Source: Betaproteobacteria bacterium (GTDB lineage Bacteria; Pseudomonadota; Gammaproteobacteria; Burkholderiales; CAIKXV01). Taken from it: DNA of 64,000 bases. Both the position numbers and the translations under genes were made by a program. The stretch is from NCBI GenBank assembly GCA_947458265.1, contig CANGYF010000006.1:124001-188000 (forward strand), written 5' to 3'. How positions within the stretch are numbered: the stretch's first letter is position 1; each line of letters begins with the position of its first letter. The notes beneath the pieces are model-generated. The model did not search any database, had not been told where the DNA came from, and saw nothing but the letters and a program-made list of their open reading frames with translations. This document shows positions 18,897 through 27,701 of this stretch, one piece after another.

Positions 18897-19874
18897 TCAG
18901 CCGAGCCGCGTGCGCACCGTCTCGACGATGCGCGCGACCGACGGGATCGTCGCGTCTTCCAGCGCGTCAGCCGACGGCAGCGGGATGTGCGGAGTGGTGA
19001 TGCGGATGATCGGGCCGTCGAGGTCCCAGAAGCACTCCTCGGTGACGATCGAGGAGATCTCCGCGCCCCAGCCGCACAGCCGCGGGTTCTCTTCGACGGT
19101 GATCAGGTGGCCGGTGCGGGCCACCTCGGCGAGGATGGTCTGGGTATCGAGCGGCACCAGGCAGCGCAGGTCGATCACCGTGGCATCGATGCCATGCTCG
19201 CGCTGCAGGATCTCGGCCGCGTCCATCGAGCGGTGCACCATCGCCGCCAGCGCGACGATCGTGCAGTGCCGGCCCCGACGCAGCACTTTGGCCTTGCCCA
19301 GCGGTTCGTAATGTTCGCCGTCGGGCACTTCGCCCTTCATCGAATAGAGCGACTTCTGCTCGAAGAACACCACCGGGTTGCCGTCGCGCACCGCGGCGGC
19401 CAGCAGGCCCTTGACGTCGGCCGGGTAGGCCGGCGCGACGACCTTCAGGCCGGGCACGGTCATCGCCCAGTTCTCGAGCGACTGCGAATGCTGCGCACCG
19501 AAACGGGAGCCGGCACCGTTCGCGGTGCGGATCACCACCGGCATCGTTACCTGGCCGTTGGTCATGTAGCGCATCTTCGCCATCTCGTTGGCGATGATGT
19601 CCCAGCACACCGCCAGGAAGTCGGAGAACATGATCTCGGCGATCGGCTTCAACCCCGTCATCGCCGCACCCATCGCCGCGCCGAGGATGGCCTGCTCGGA
19701 GATCGGGCAGTCGCGCACGCGCAGCGGTCCGAACTCATCGAGCAGCCCGACGGTCGCCTTGAACACCCCGCCGGCATGGGCAACGTCCTCGCCCAGGAAC
19801 ACCACGTTCGGATCGCGCCGCATTTCCTGCGCGATGCCCGCCGCGACCGCGTCGCGATATGTCAGTTCCGCCAT
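18897..19874 (-). CDS. 2-oxoacid dehydrogenase E1 component, beta subunit
   Basis: MAELTYRDAVAAGIAQEMRRDPNVVFLGEDVAHAGGVFKAT; transketolase C-terminal domain VPLDTQTILAEVARTGHLITVEE. Confidence 0.93.
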   Translation of the reverse strand: MAELTYRDAVAAGIAQEMRRDPNVVFLGEDVAHAGGVFKATVGLLDEFGPLRVRDCPISEQAILGAAMGAAMTGLKPIAEIMFSDFLAVCWDIIANEMAKMRYMTNGQVTMPVVIRTANGAGSRFGAQHSQSLENWAMTVPGLKVVAPAYPADVKGLLAAAVRDGNPVVFFEQKSLYSMKGEVPDGEHYEPLGKAKVLRRGRHCTIVALAAMVHRSMDAAEILQREHGIDATVIDLRCLVPLDTQTILAEVARTGHLITVEENPRLCGWGAEISSIVTEECFWDLDGPIIRITTPHIPLPSADALEDATIPSVARIVETVRTRLG

Positions 19875-20878
19875 GCCGTGCTCCCGTCTGCCCAGACATC
19901 CTTGTCGATCACGTCCAGCGAGGGCACCGGCGAAGCCTTTGCCGCCGTCGTCGCCTCGTCCACCTTGCGCTGCGTGTCTTCCTCGATCCCCTTCAGCGTG
20001 CCCTCGGAGAAGCCCAGCCGCAGCAGGCGCTCACGGTAGGTCGGGATCGGATCCTTCTTCAGCCATTCCTCGAGCTCGCCTTCCGGCCGGTACTTCGCCG
20101 GGTCGGCGCGCGAGTGGCCCGAGTGCCGGTAGGTGCGCGCCTCGATCAGCGAAGGACCGCCGCCGGCACGCGCCTTGTCGATCGCCGCCATCGCGGTCTC
20201 GTACATGATGTCGGCGTCGTTGCCGTCGACGATGATCGACGGCAGCCCGTAGGCCGCCGCGCGGTCCGCCGCCGGGGCATCTACCGCGGTCACCGAACGG
20301 ATCGGCGTGTATTCCATGTAGAAGTTGTTCTCGCAGACGAACACCACCGGCAGGTTCCAGATCACCGAGAAGTTGAGCGCCTCGTGGAAGGCTCCGATGT
20401 TGGTCGTGCCGTCGCCGAAGAAGCACACGGCCACCTGCTTGGTGCCTCGGTACTGCGCCGACCAGGCAGCGCCGGCAGCGATCGGCAGATGCGCGCCGAT
20501 GATCGCGTACGAGCCCATCACGCCCTTCTCGACGTCGGTCAGGTGCATCGACCCGCCCTTGCCGCCGAGCAGGCCGCATTCGCGGCCCATCAGCTCGCCC
20601 AGCACGCCGGTCATCGACGCACCGCGCGCCAGCGTGTGCGCATGGCCGCGGTAGGTACAGAACGTGTAGTCGTCGGCCTTCATCGCGACGCCGAACGCGG
20701 CGGCGATCGCCTCCTGCCCCAGGGACAGGTGGCTGGTGCCCTTGATCATGTTCTGCAGGAACAGGTCGAACGCACGCTTCTCGCACATGCGCAGCTCGAG
20801 CTGCAGCCGGAACAGGTCGAGGCGCGTCTCGCGCCCGATCTCGAAGGCCGGCTTCTTCGCTTTCGGAATGGCACTCAT
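19862..20878 (-). CDS. 2-oxoacid dehydrogenase E1 component, alpha subunit
   Basis: GKGGSMHLTDVEKGVMGSYAIIGAHLPIAAGAAW; FFGDGTTNIGAFHEALNFSVIWNLPVVFVCENN (ThDP motif); overlaps E1beta start by 13 nt. Confidence 0.93.
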   Translation of the reverse strand: MSAIPKAKKPAFEIGRETRLDLFRLQLELRMCEKRAFDLFLQNMIKGTSHLSLGQEAIAAAFGVAMKADDYTFCTYRGHAHTLARGASMTGVLGELMGRECGLLGGKGGSMHLTDVEKGVMGSYAIIGAHLPIAAGAAWSAQYRGTKQVAVCFFGDGTTNIGAFHEALNFSVIWNLPVVFVCENNFYMEYTPIRSVTAVDAPAADRAAAYGLPSIIVDGNDADIMYETAMAAIDKARAGGGPSLIEARTYRHSGHSRADPAKYRPEGELEEWLKKDPIPTYRERLLRLGFSEGTLKGIEEDTQRKVDEATTAAKASPVPSLDVIDKDVWADGSTAWRN

Positions 20879-20910
20879 CGAATCCCCTTGTGCTTGTCTT
20901 TGCTCATGAC

Positions 20911-22272
20911 TCAGTACTTGTTTGCGATCGGCAGTTCCTGCGCCGGGAACAGCGAGATGATCTGCGCGCCGTTGGGCGTCAGCACCACCTCCTCCTCGAT
21001 GCGCGCGGCTGACACGCCGTCCTTGGCCGGGCAGAAGGTCTCGACCGCGAACACCATGCCGGCCTTCAGTTCGTACGGATCCTTGAACGAGTTCAGCCGC
21101 GAGATCAGCGGCCGCTCGTGCAGGCCCAGGCCCAGGCCGTGGCAGAAGTTCAGGCCGAAGGCGGACATCTCGGTCTCGAAGCCGATCTCGGTCGACTTCG
21201 GGAACGCCGCGGCTACCTTGTCGGTGGTGACGCCCGGCTTGAGCATCGAGATCGCACCGTCCATCCAGGCGCGGGCCTTCTTGTACGCATCCTGCTGTGC
21301 CTTCGTGGCGCTGCCGACGGTGAACGTGCGGTAGTAGCAGGTACGGTAGCCCATGTACGACTGGATGATGTCGAAGTAGGCCTGGTCGCCCGGGCGGATC
21401 AGCCGGTCGGTGAAGTTGTGCGGATGCGGGCTGCAGCGCTCGCCGGCGATCGCGTTGATCGCCTCGACGCAATCCGACCCCATCTCGTACAGGCGCTTGG
21501 TGGCCATCGCCACCACCTCGTTCTCGCGCACGCCCGGCTTGAGCGCCTCGAAGATGTCCTGGTAGACGCCGTCGACCATGGAGCTGGCCATGTTCAGCAG
21601 GGTGATCTCGTCATGGTTCTTGATCTCGCGCGCCGCCAGCATCATCTGCTGGCCGTCGACGATCTTCAGCCCGAGCTTCTGCAGCGCGAACAGGAACGGC
21701 GGCTCGACCACGTCGATGCCCAGCGGCATGTCGGCCACGCCCTCCTGCTTGAGGATGTCGAAGATCTCCTTCGCCGCTTCCTCGAACAGGCCGACCGACG
21801 GGTTGATCGCGCCGCGCATGCCGACGTTGCCGGCGAACACATGGTTGGTCGGCAGCCACGGGCAGTAGATGCGGTGGTGGCGCGCAGCCGAACCGAAGTC
21901 CCAGATGTAGGGCTCGCCGTTGCCGGTGACCAGCGACCAGCGGGTCAGCTTGTCGCGCGCCCACTCGCCGATCACCGTGCTGGTGGTGTAGCGCACGTTG
22001 TACTGGTCGAAGCAGAGCATCGCGCCCATGCCGCTGCGCGCGAGCGCGGCCTTGGTGCGCGCCAGGCGGTAGGTGTGCAGCCGCTGGAAGTTGACCCGCT
22101 CCTCGAAGTCGACCTGCATCCGGCCCGGGGCCTGCAGCGGGCGGTCCCAGCGGTGGTCGGGGTCCGGGTAGTCCATCATCGTCTCGGCCAGCGACTTGCC
22201 GCGCCGGGCCTTGACCGGGATGTCCGCCGCCTTGACCTGCTGCGGCTCGACCTTCTTCAGCTTCTTAGCCAT
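20911..22272 (-). CDS. M24 family (Xaa-Pro dipeptidase/creatinase fold) protein
   Basis: pita-bread fold motifs: AYFDIIQSYMGYRTCYYRTF, NFCHGLGLGLHERP, MVFAVETFCPAKDGVSAARIEEEVVLT. Confidence 0.87.
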   Translation of the reverse strand: MAKKLKKVEPQQVKAADIPVKARRGKSLAETMMDYPDPDHRWDRPLQAPGRMQVDFEERVNFQRLHTYRLARTKAALARSGMGAMLCFDQYNVRYTTSTVIGEWARDKLTRWSLVTGNGEPYIWDFGSAARHHRIYCPWLPTNHVFAGNVGMRGAINPSVGLFEEAAKEIFDILKQEGVADMPLGIDVVEPPFLFALQKLGLKIVDGQQMMLAAREIKNHDEITLLNMASSMVDGVYQDIFEALKPGVRENEVVAMATKRLYEMGSDCVEAINAIAGERCSPHPHNFTDRLIRPGDQAYFDIIQSYMGYRTCYYRTFTVGSATKAQQDAYKKARAWMDGAISMLKPGVTTDKVAAAFPKSTEIGFETEMSAFGLNFCHGLGLGLHERPLISRLNSFKDPYELKAGMVFAVETFCPAKDGVSAARIEEEVVLTPNGAQIISLFPAQELPIANKY

Positions 22273-22355
22273 TCGATGCTTCTCCGTCGGTATGTTCGTA
22301 TCGTGTCCGGATGCGCGCGGCGCACCTTGCTGCGGGCAGTCCCGCCGCCGGCGCC

Positions 22356-23429
22356 TCAGCGCTTCGCGACCCCGAGCTGCGTGGCCATCCAGTCGGCCGT
22401 CTGGTCGCGGTAGGTGTACCAGTAGTTGTTCACCACGTGGTTGCCACCCTCGACGATCGACAGCGTCACCGGGCCGGAAACCGCGTCGGCCAGCTTCTGC
22501 GCCTGGTCGACGCCGGTCAGGCGGTCCTTGGTGCCGGCCAGGATGTAGATCGGGCAGGTGATGTCCTTCGCGCAATCGGCCAGGCTCACGCGCGCCGCGA
22601 CCCGTCCTGCCTCCTCGAGGTCCTTGCTACCGGAGCGTACACGGAACGCCTCGACGTTGATCACCGGCCGTCCCTCGAAGGTGGTCTTGCGCTGGTAGGC
22701 ACCGGACAGCGACACGCAGGCCTTGATGCGCTTCTCGAACGCCGCGGCGCGCGGCGCATAGTAGCCGCCGAACGAGACGCCCCAGATGCCGATGCGGCTC
22801 GCGTCCAGGTCACCGCGGGTCTCGATCCAGTCGACCACCGCCTTCACCGGCTTCTCGAACTCCGGGCAGATCGGCAGCTCGTACTCGGCCTCGCCCTGCC
22901 CCGGCCCGTCGAACGGCAGCGTCGCCACGCCGCGCGCGAGGAAGCGATTCTCGTAGTCGTCCATCTCCTCCTTGGTGGAGTCCAGGCCCATGCACATCAC
23001 CACCACCGGCGGATTGACCACGCCCTTCGGCTTGCGCAGGTTGCCGTAGAGCACCTTGCCCTCGTAGGGGATCGCAACCCGTTCGCCCGGCGGATCGATC
23101 AGCGGCAGCGCCTTGTTGCGGCATTCGACCGCACGCATGTTGGCGGCCTTCTGCTGTGCCAGGTCGTTGACGAACAGGAACTTGCCGAAATGGTGGCAGA
23201 CCGCGGCGCGGGTGAAGTGCGCCCCGGCCGACAGACGGTAGCCCTCTGCCAGCGCCTGCTCGCCGAGGGCCTCGTGCACCTTCGCACGCTCGCCCCAGGC
23301 AGCGCACCAGTCCTCCCAGGTCTCGCAGGCTGCGGTGACCTCGGCGAAGTCGGCCGACGGCACGCCGTTGATGATGAAGCGCGGCGACCAGTGGTCGATC
23401 GCGGACTGTACGCGGGGATCCCTTGCCAT
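22356..23429 (-). CDS. Alpha/beta hydrolase, 2,6-dihydroxypseudooxynicotine hydrolase-like family
   Basis: SAGAHFTRAAVCHHFGKFLFVNDLAQQ; MGLDSTKEEMDDYENRFLARGVATLPFDGPGQGEAEYE; IGIWGVSFGGYYAPRAAAFEKRIKACVSLSG. Confidence 0.85.
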   Translation of the reverse strand: MARDPRVQSAIDHWSPRFIINGVPSADFAEVTAACETWEDWCAAWGERAKVHEALGEQALAEGYRLSAGAHFTRAAVCHHFGKFLFVNDLAQQKAANMRAVECRNKALPLIDPPGERVAIPYEGKVLYGNLRKPKGVVNPPVVVMCMGLDSTKEEMDDYENRFLARGVATLPFDGPGQGEAEYELPICPEFEKPVKAVVDWIETRGDLDASRIGIWGVSFGGYYAPRAAAFEKRIKACVSLSGAYQRKTTFEGRPVINVEAFRVRSGSKDLEEAGRVAARVSLADCAKDITCPIYILAGTKDRLTGVDQAQKLADAVSGPVTLSIVEGGNHVVNNYWYTYRDQTADWMATQLGVAKR

Positions 23430-23441
23430 GTTCCGTTCTTC

Positions 23442-24473
23442 CTAGTCGATGCGCAGGTTGGCCTGCTTGATGAGTTTCGCGTAGCGCGGGTACTCGGCCT
23501 TCATCAGCGCGAGGAACTCGGCCGATGTCGACGGCGCCGGGTCGCTGCCGCTCTTGAGCATGCGCTCGACCGTATCGGGCTCGCGCAGGATCTTGCCGAG
23601 GTCCGTCACCCAGCGATCGACGATCCGTGCTGGCAGCTTGGCCGGGCCGATGATGCCGAACCAGGTGTCGTACACGAAGCCCGGCATGCCGGCCTCGGTC
23701 ATCGCCGGCACGTCGGGGAAGCCGCTCGCGCGCTTGCCCGAGGTGACGGCGATCGGGCGCAGCCGGCCTTCGCGCAGCACCGGTGCGATCGCCGCCACCG
23801 GGAACACATAGTAGTGCACCCGCCCGGCGAACATCTCGGACAGCGCATCCGACAACAGCTTGAACGGCACGTGCACCGTGTCGATCCCGGCTGCCTGCCG
23901 GAAGAACTCACCGGCCATGTGCGAGCCGCTGCCGATGCCGGCCGAACCCATGTTGAGCTGGCCGGGACGCGACTTGGCATGCGCGAGGAACTCGGGCAGC
24001 GTCTTCACCGGAAGCTGCTGCGCGACGACCAGCACGTTGGCGAGCGATGCGATCTGCATCACCATCGTGAAGTCCTCGATCGGGCGGAACGGCAGTTCGC
24101 GCTGCAGCAGCGGCGCCGCGAGGTGCGGCGTGCCGATCAGCGCCATGGTGTAGCCGTCGGGCGCGGCCCCGGCGACGATCTGGCCGCCAAGGATGCCGCC
24201 CGCGCCGGGCCGGTTGTCGACCACCACCTGCTGGCCCCAGGTCTCGAACAGGCGTACACCCAGCGTACGTCCGAGGAAGTCGCTCGCCGCACCCGGCGGG
24301 AAAGGCACCACCAGTCGTACCGGACGCACCGGGTATTTCGCCTCCGCCGCCATCGCCTGCGAGGCCGGTGCGAACGAAACGGCCGCCAGACCGGCGACCA
24401 CCGCCAGGCGTACGACGGCCCCGAAGGCACGACTGCCGGGCGCCTGCCGCGCCCCGATTCCGAACGATTTCAT
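23442..24473 (-). CDS. Bug/TctC-family substrate-binding protein
   Basis: YPVRPVRLVVPFPPGAASDFLGRTLGVRLFETWGQQVVVDNRPGAGGILGGQIVAGAAPDGYTMAL. Confidence 0.92.
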   Translation of the reverse strand: MKSFGIGARQAPGSRAFGAVVRLAVVAGLAAVSFAPASQAMAAEAKYPVRPVRLVVPFPPGAASDFLGRTLGVRLFETWGQQVVVDNRPGAGGILGGQIVAGAAPDGYTMALIGTPHLAAPLLQRELPFRPIEDFTMVMQIASLANVLVVAQQLPVKTLPEFLAHAKSRPGQLNMGSAGIGSGSHMAGEFFRQAAGIDTVHVPFKLLSDALSEMFAGRVHYYVFPVAAIAPVLREGRLRPIAVTSGKRASGFPDVPAMTEAGMPGFVYDTWFGIIGPAKLPARIVDRWVTDLGKILREPDTVERMLKSGSDPAPSTSAEFLALMKAEYPRYAKLIKQANLRID

Positions 24474-24483
24474 GGCTTCCTCC

Positions 24484-25503
24484 TCACTCGACCTTGATGC
24501 CTGCCTGCTGGATCACCTTTGTCCACTTGGCGATCTCGGATCTGTGGAATGCAGCGAATGCTTCCGGCGTGGTCGGCGTCGGCTCGGCACCCGCGGCGAG
24601 CAGCGCCTCGCGTGCCTCGGGCGTGCCGAGCACCGCGACGATGTCGCGGTTGATGCGCGTGACCAGCGTGCGGCTCATGCCGGCCGGCGCGAACATGCCG
24701 AACCAGACGTTGGCATCCAGCCCGGGCACGCCCTGCTCGGTGGTGCTCGGGATGTCGGGCGTGCCGGCGAATCGTTCCTTCGACAGCACCGCGATGGCGC
24801 GCAGCTTGCCGCCGCGCACCTGGGTCGCCACGGTCGACGAGGCGAGGAAGGCCGACTGCGTCTCGCCCGAAATCACCGCAGGCAGCGCGAAACCCGAGCC
24901 CTTGTAGGGTACGTGCATCAGCTTCGCACCGGTAATCAGGTTGAACAGCTCGCCCGACAGCTGGCTGCTGGTCGCACCGCCGGCGGAAGCGTAGGTCATC
25001 CCGGGCTTCGCACGCGCGAGCGCGACGAACTCCTTCAGGTTGTTCGCCGGCACCGCCGGATTCACCACCAGCGCGATCGCCGAGTTCGACATCAGCGAGA
25101 TCGGCACGAAGTCGCGCACCTGGTCGTAGCCGAGATTCTTGTAGAGAACGTTGGCACTGGCATGGGTGCCGATCTGGCCGACGATCAGCGTGTAGCCGTC
25201 GGGCGCGGCCTTGGCGCCGATCTGCGAACCGATGATGCCGCCCAGCCCCGCCCGGTTGTCGACCAGCACCTGCTGCTTCCAGCGCTCGGACAGGCGCTGC
25301 GCGGTGAAGCGCGCGATGATGTCCGAGGTGCCACCGACCGAGCCGGTGATCATGCGCACCGGGCGGATCGGCCACTGGGCTTCCGCAGGCTGGGCGAAGG
25401 CGGGAACGGACACGACCCCGGACAGCCCGGTGAACGCGGCAGCGATGGCGACGGCTGCACTGCGCAGGGAGAAAGTACGGCGGCTGTGGCGGCGGATGTC
25501 CAT
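24484..25503 (-). CDS. Bug/TctC-family substrate-binding protein
   Basis: WPIRPVRMITGSVGGTSDIIARFTAQRLSERWKQQVLVDNRAGLGGIIGSQIGAKAAPDGYTLIVG; start at MDIRRHSRRTFSLRS. Confidence 0.9.
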   Translation of the reverse strand: MDIRRHSRRTFSLRSAAVAIAAAFTGLSGVVSVPAFAQPAEAQWPIRPVRMITGSVGGTSDIIARFTAQRLSERWKQQVLVDNRAGLGGIIGSQIGAKAAPDGYTLIVGQIGTHASANVLYKNLGYDQVRDFVPISLMSNSAIALVVNPAVPANNLKEFVALARAKPGMTYASAGGATSSQLSGELFNLITGAKLMHVPYKGSGFALPAVISGETQSAFLASSTVATQVRGGKLRAIAVLSKERFAGTPDIPSTTEQGVPGLDANVWFGMFAPAGMSRTLVTRINRDIVAVLGTPEAREALLAAGAEPTPTTPEAFAAFHRSEIAKWTKVIQQAGIKVE

Positions 25504-25514
25504 CGTGGGTTCTT

Positions 25515-26696
25515 TCAGTCCTGCGTGACGAAATACTGCAGCGGCAACCGGTGCAGGTTCTCGACACCGGTGTCGGTGATGCGCACCAGGTTGCCCAGCT
25601 GTACGCCGGCACGCTCGTCCTCGGTGACGATGTTCGGCTGCAGCACCATGCACATGTTCTTCTCGAACACGAACGGCGCGATCGAGCGCCCCTTCGCCGT
25701 ACGCCGCGTGGCGAGGTTCGGCGGCAGCAGGCCAACGCCGAATCCATGCAGGAAGGAATCGTTCACGGTATAGCCGCGTGCATGGATCACCTCGGCGGCG
25801 TCGAGCACATCGTCGCTGGTAGCACCGGCACGCAGCACCTCGAGCCCGCGCTGGTACGACTCGAGCGCGACCTCGCACAACGAAGCGTAGCGCGGGCCGG
25901 GCGCCTCGCCGATGAAGATCGGCCGCTGGATCTGCCCCGAGTAGCCCCAGTGGCTGATGCTGATCTCGTTGTTCACCACGTCGCCCTTGCGCAGCACGCG
26001 CTGGGTCAGGTTCTGCCGGGGCACGCAGGCCGAGGCCTCGTCCTGGCCGCCGGAGGACAGGTAGCACAGGTGCGGCAGACCGCCGGCAGCGAAGCCGGCC
26101 GATTCGACGATCGCGCCCAGCTCGGCCTCGCGCAGCCCGGCATGGGCGCCGTCGATCAGCGCCTGCAGCGCGGCATCGGTCAGCTGGGCGCCGCGGCGCA
26201 GCCATTCGATCTCTTCGTCGCCCTTCACCTGGCGCAGGTTGCGGAACTTCGGCGTCACCTCGCGGAAGGTCCAGCCGGGCAGCAGCTTCTGCCAGGTGAG
26301 CCAGTCGGCCGCTGGCACGTCGCCGACCCAGCCGAGCACGCCGGGCGCTGCGCCGGAATCGAGCAGGAAGCGCGCGATCGTCGCCGCCGAATCGGCGCCG
26401 CCCCAGCGCGTCTCGATCGAGGCCATCTCGCGCGCGTTGGGCACATGGTTGTGCGACTGCGCGAACAGCACCGGCGCGCCGCCGTCGACCATCGCCACGT
26501 AGTTGTTGCGATTGCCGAAGAAACCGGACAGCCAGAGCACGTCGGCCTGCATGTGGCGCGACATGCCGGAGTGGCCGTAGACGACCAGCGCCGACAGTTC
26601 CTCGCCGGACATCAGCGTGCGCGCACGCGCATGCCGACGCTCGAATTCGACGTCGGAGAAACGGGGATACAGGGAATCGGGGATGGCGCCGGACAT
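25515..26696 (-). CDS. M24 family (creatinase/aminopeptidase P fold) protein
   Basis: creatinase N-terminal-like domain plus DSFLHGFGVGLLPPNLATRRT and GVQLGNLVRITDTGVENLHRLP. Confidence 0.8.
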   Translation of the reverse strand: MSGAIPDSLYPRFSDVEFERRHARARTLMSGEELSALVVYGHSGMSRHMQADVLWLSGFFGNRNNYVAMVDGGAPVLFAQSHNHVPNAREMASIETRWGGADSAATIARFLLDSGAAPGVLGWVGDVPAADWLTWQKLLPGWTFREVTPKFRNLRQVKGDEEIEWLRRGAQLTDAALQALIDGAHAGLREAELGAIVESAGFAAGGLPHLCYLSSGGQDEASACVPRQNLTQRVLRKGDVVNNEISISHWGYSGQIQRPIFIGEAPGPRYASLCEVALESYQRGLEVLRAGATSDDVLDAAEVIHARGYTVNDSFLHGFGVGLLPPNLATRRTAKGRSIAPFVFEKNMCMVLQPNIVTEDERAGVQLGNLVRITDTGVENLHRLPLQYFVTQD

Positions 26697-26698
26697 GC

Positions 26699-27682
26699 TC
26701 AGCCTCCGAGCGTCTTGAAGTAACCGGCGGGATAGCGCTCGCCGGCACCGACGCCGGGGCGGAACGCTTCGGAGAGCTCGGCGACGTCCGCAGGGGTCAA
26801 CACAAGGTCGACCGCCGCGACGTTCTGCTCGAGGTACTTCTGCTGCTTGGTACCGGGGATCGGCACGATGTCCTCGCCCTGCGCCAGCAGCCAGGCCAGT
26901 GCCACCTGCGCGGTAGTCGCGCCGAACCGCGCGGCGATGCGCTGCAGCGGTGCGAGCAGTTCCAGATTCTTCTCGAGGTTTCCGGCATGGAAGCGCGGAT
27001 GGATGCGTCGCCGGTCGTTCGGCGCGATGTCGTCGAGGGAACGTACGCGGCCGGTCAGCAGCCCGCGGCCCAGCGGCGAATACGGGACGAAGCCGATACC
27101 CAGTTCGCGGCAGGCGGGCAGGATCTCGCGCTCGACGTGACGCTCCCAGAGCGAGTACTCGGTCTGCAGTGCAGCTACCGGATGTACTGCGCTCGCGCGC
27201 CGCAGCGTGTCAGCGCCAGCCTCGCAGAGGCCCAGGAAGCGCACCTTGCCCTGCTCGACCAGCCTGGCCATCGCGCCCCAGGTCTCCTCGACCGGGACCT
27301 CCGGATCGATCCGGTGCAGGTAATACAGGTCGATGGTGTCGACCCCGAGCTGCTTCAGGCTCTTGTCGCAGGCCTGCGGCACGTAGTCCGGCCTGCCGTT
27401 GTAGCCCTTCCCGCCGCCTGGCAGGTCGAAGTTGCCGAACTTCGACACCACCACGACGCCGTGGCGCCGCCCGCGGATGGCTTCGGCGATCAGCTGCTCG
27501 TGGCGGCCCTTCTGGTAGGCATCGGACGAATCGAGGAAGTTCACCCCGAGGTCGAGCGCCCGGCGCATGGTCTCGACCTGGACTTCGCCGTCGTTCTCGC
27601 CGAAGTTGGTGGTCGTGCTGCCCATGCCGAGGCCGATGGCAGAAACCTGCAGGCCATGGCTTCCGAGCGTCCGTGTCTTCAT
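26699..27682 (-). CDS. Aldo/keto reductase
   Basis: MKTRTLGSHGLQVSAIGLGMGSTT; NFLDSSDAYQKGRHEQLIAEAI; DTIDLYYLHRIDPEVPVEETWGAMARLVEQGKVRFLGLCE. Confidence 0.93.
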   Translation of the reverse strand: MKTRTLGSHGLQVSAIGLGMGSTTTNFGENDGEVQVETMRRALDLGVNFLDSSDAYQKGRHEQLIAEAIRGRRHGVVVVSKFGNFDLPGGGKGYNGRPDYVPQACDKSLKQLGVDTIDLYYLHRIDPEVPVEETWGAMARLVEQGKVRFLGLCEAGADTLRRASAVHPVAALQTEYSLWERHVEREILPACRELGIGFVPYSPLGRGLLTGRVRSLDDIAPNDRRRIHPRFHAGNLEKNLELLAPLQRIAARFGATTAQVALAWLLAQGEDIVPIPGTKQQKYLEQNVAAVDLVLTPADVAELSEAFRPGVGAGERYPAGYFKTLGG

Positions 27683-27701
27683 CGGGGCGTTGCTGTCCGG
27701 A

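Noticed and set aside
17018-19000. 660-aa plus-strand ORF
   Set aside because: Antisense shadow of the amidohydrolase gene, no recognisable motifs.
22311-24497. 728-aa plus-strand ORF opposite the alpha/beta hydrolase and Bug genes
   Set aside because: R/H/D/Q-rich low-information translation antisense to two well-recognised genes; expected in GC-rich DNA with few stops in the antisense frame.
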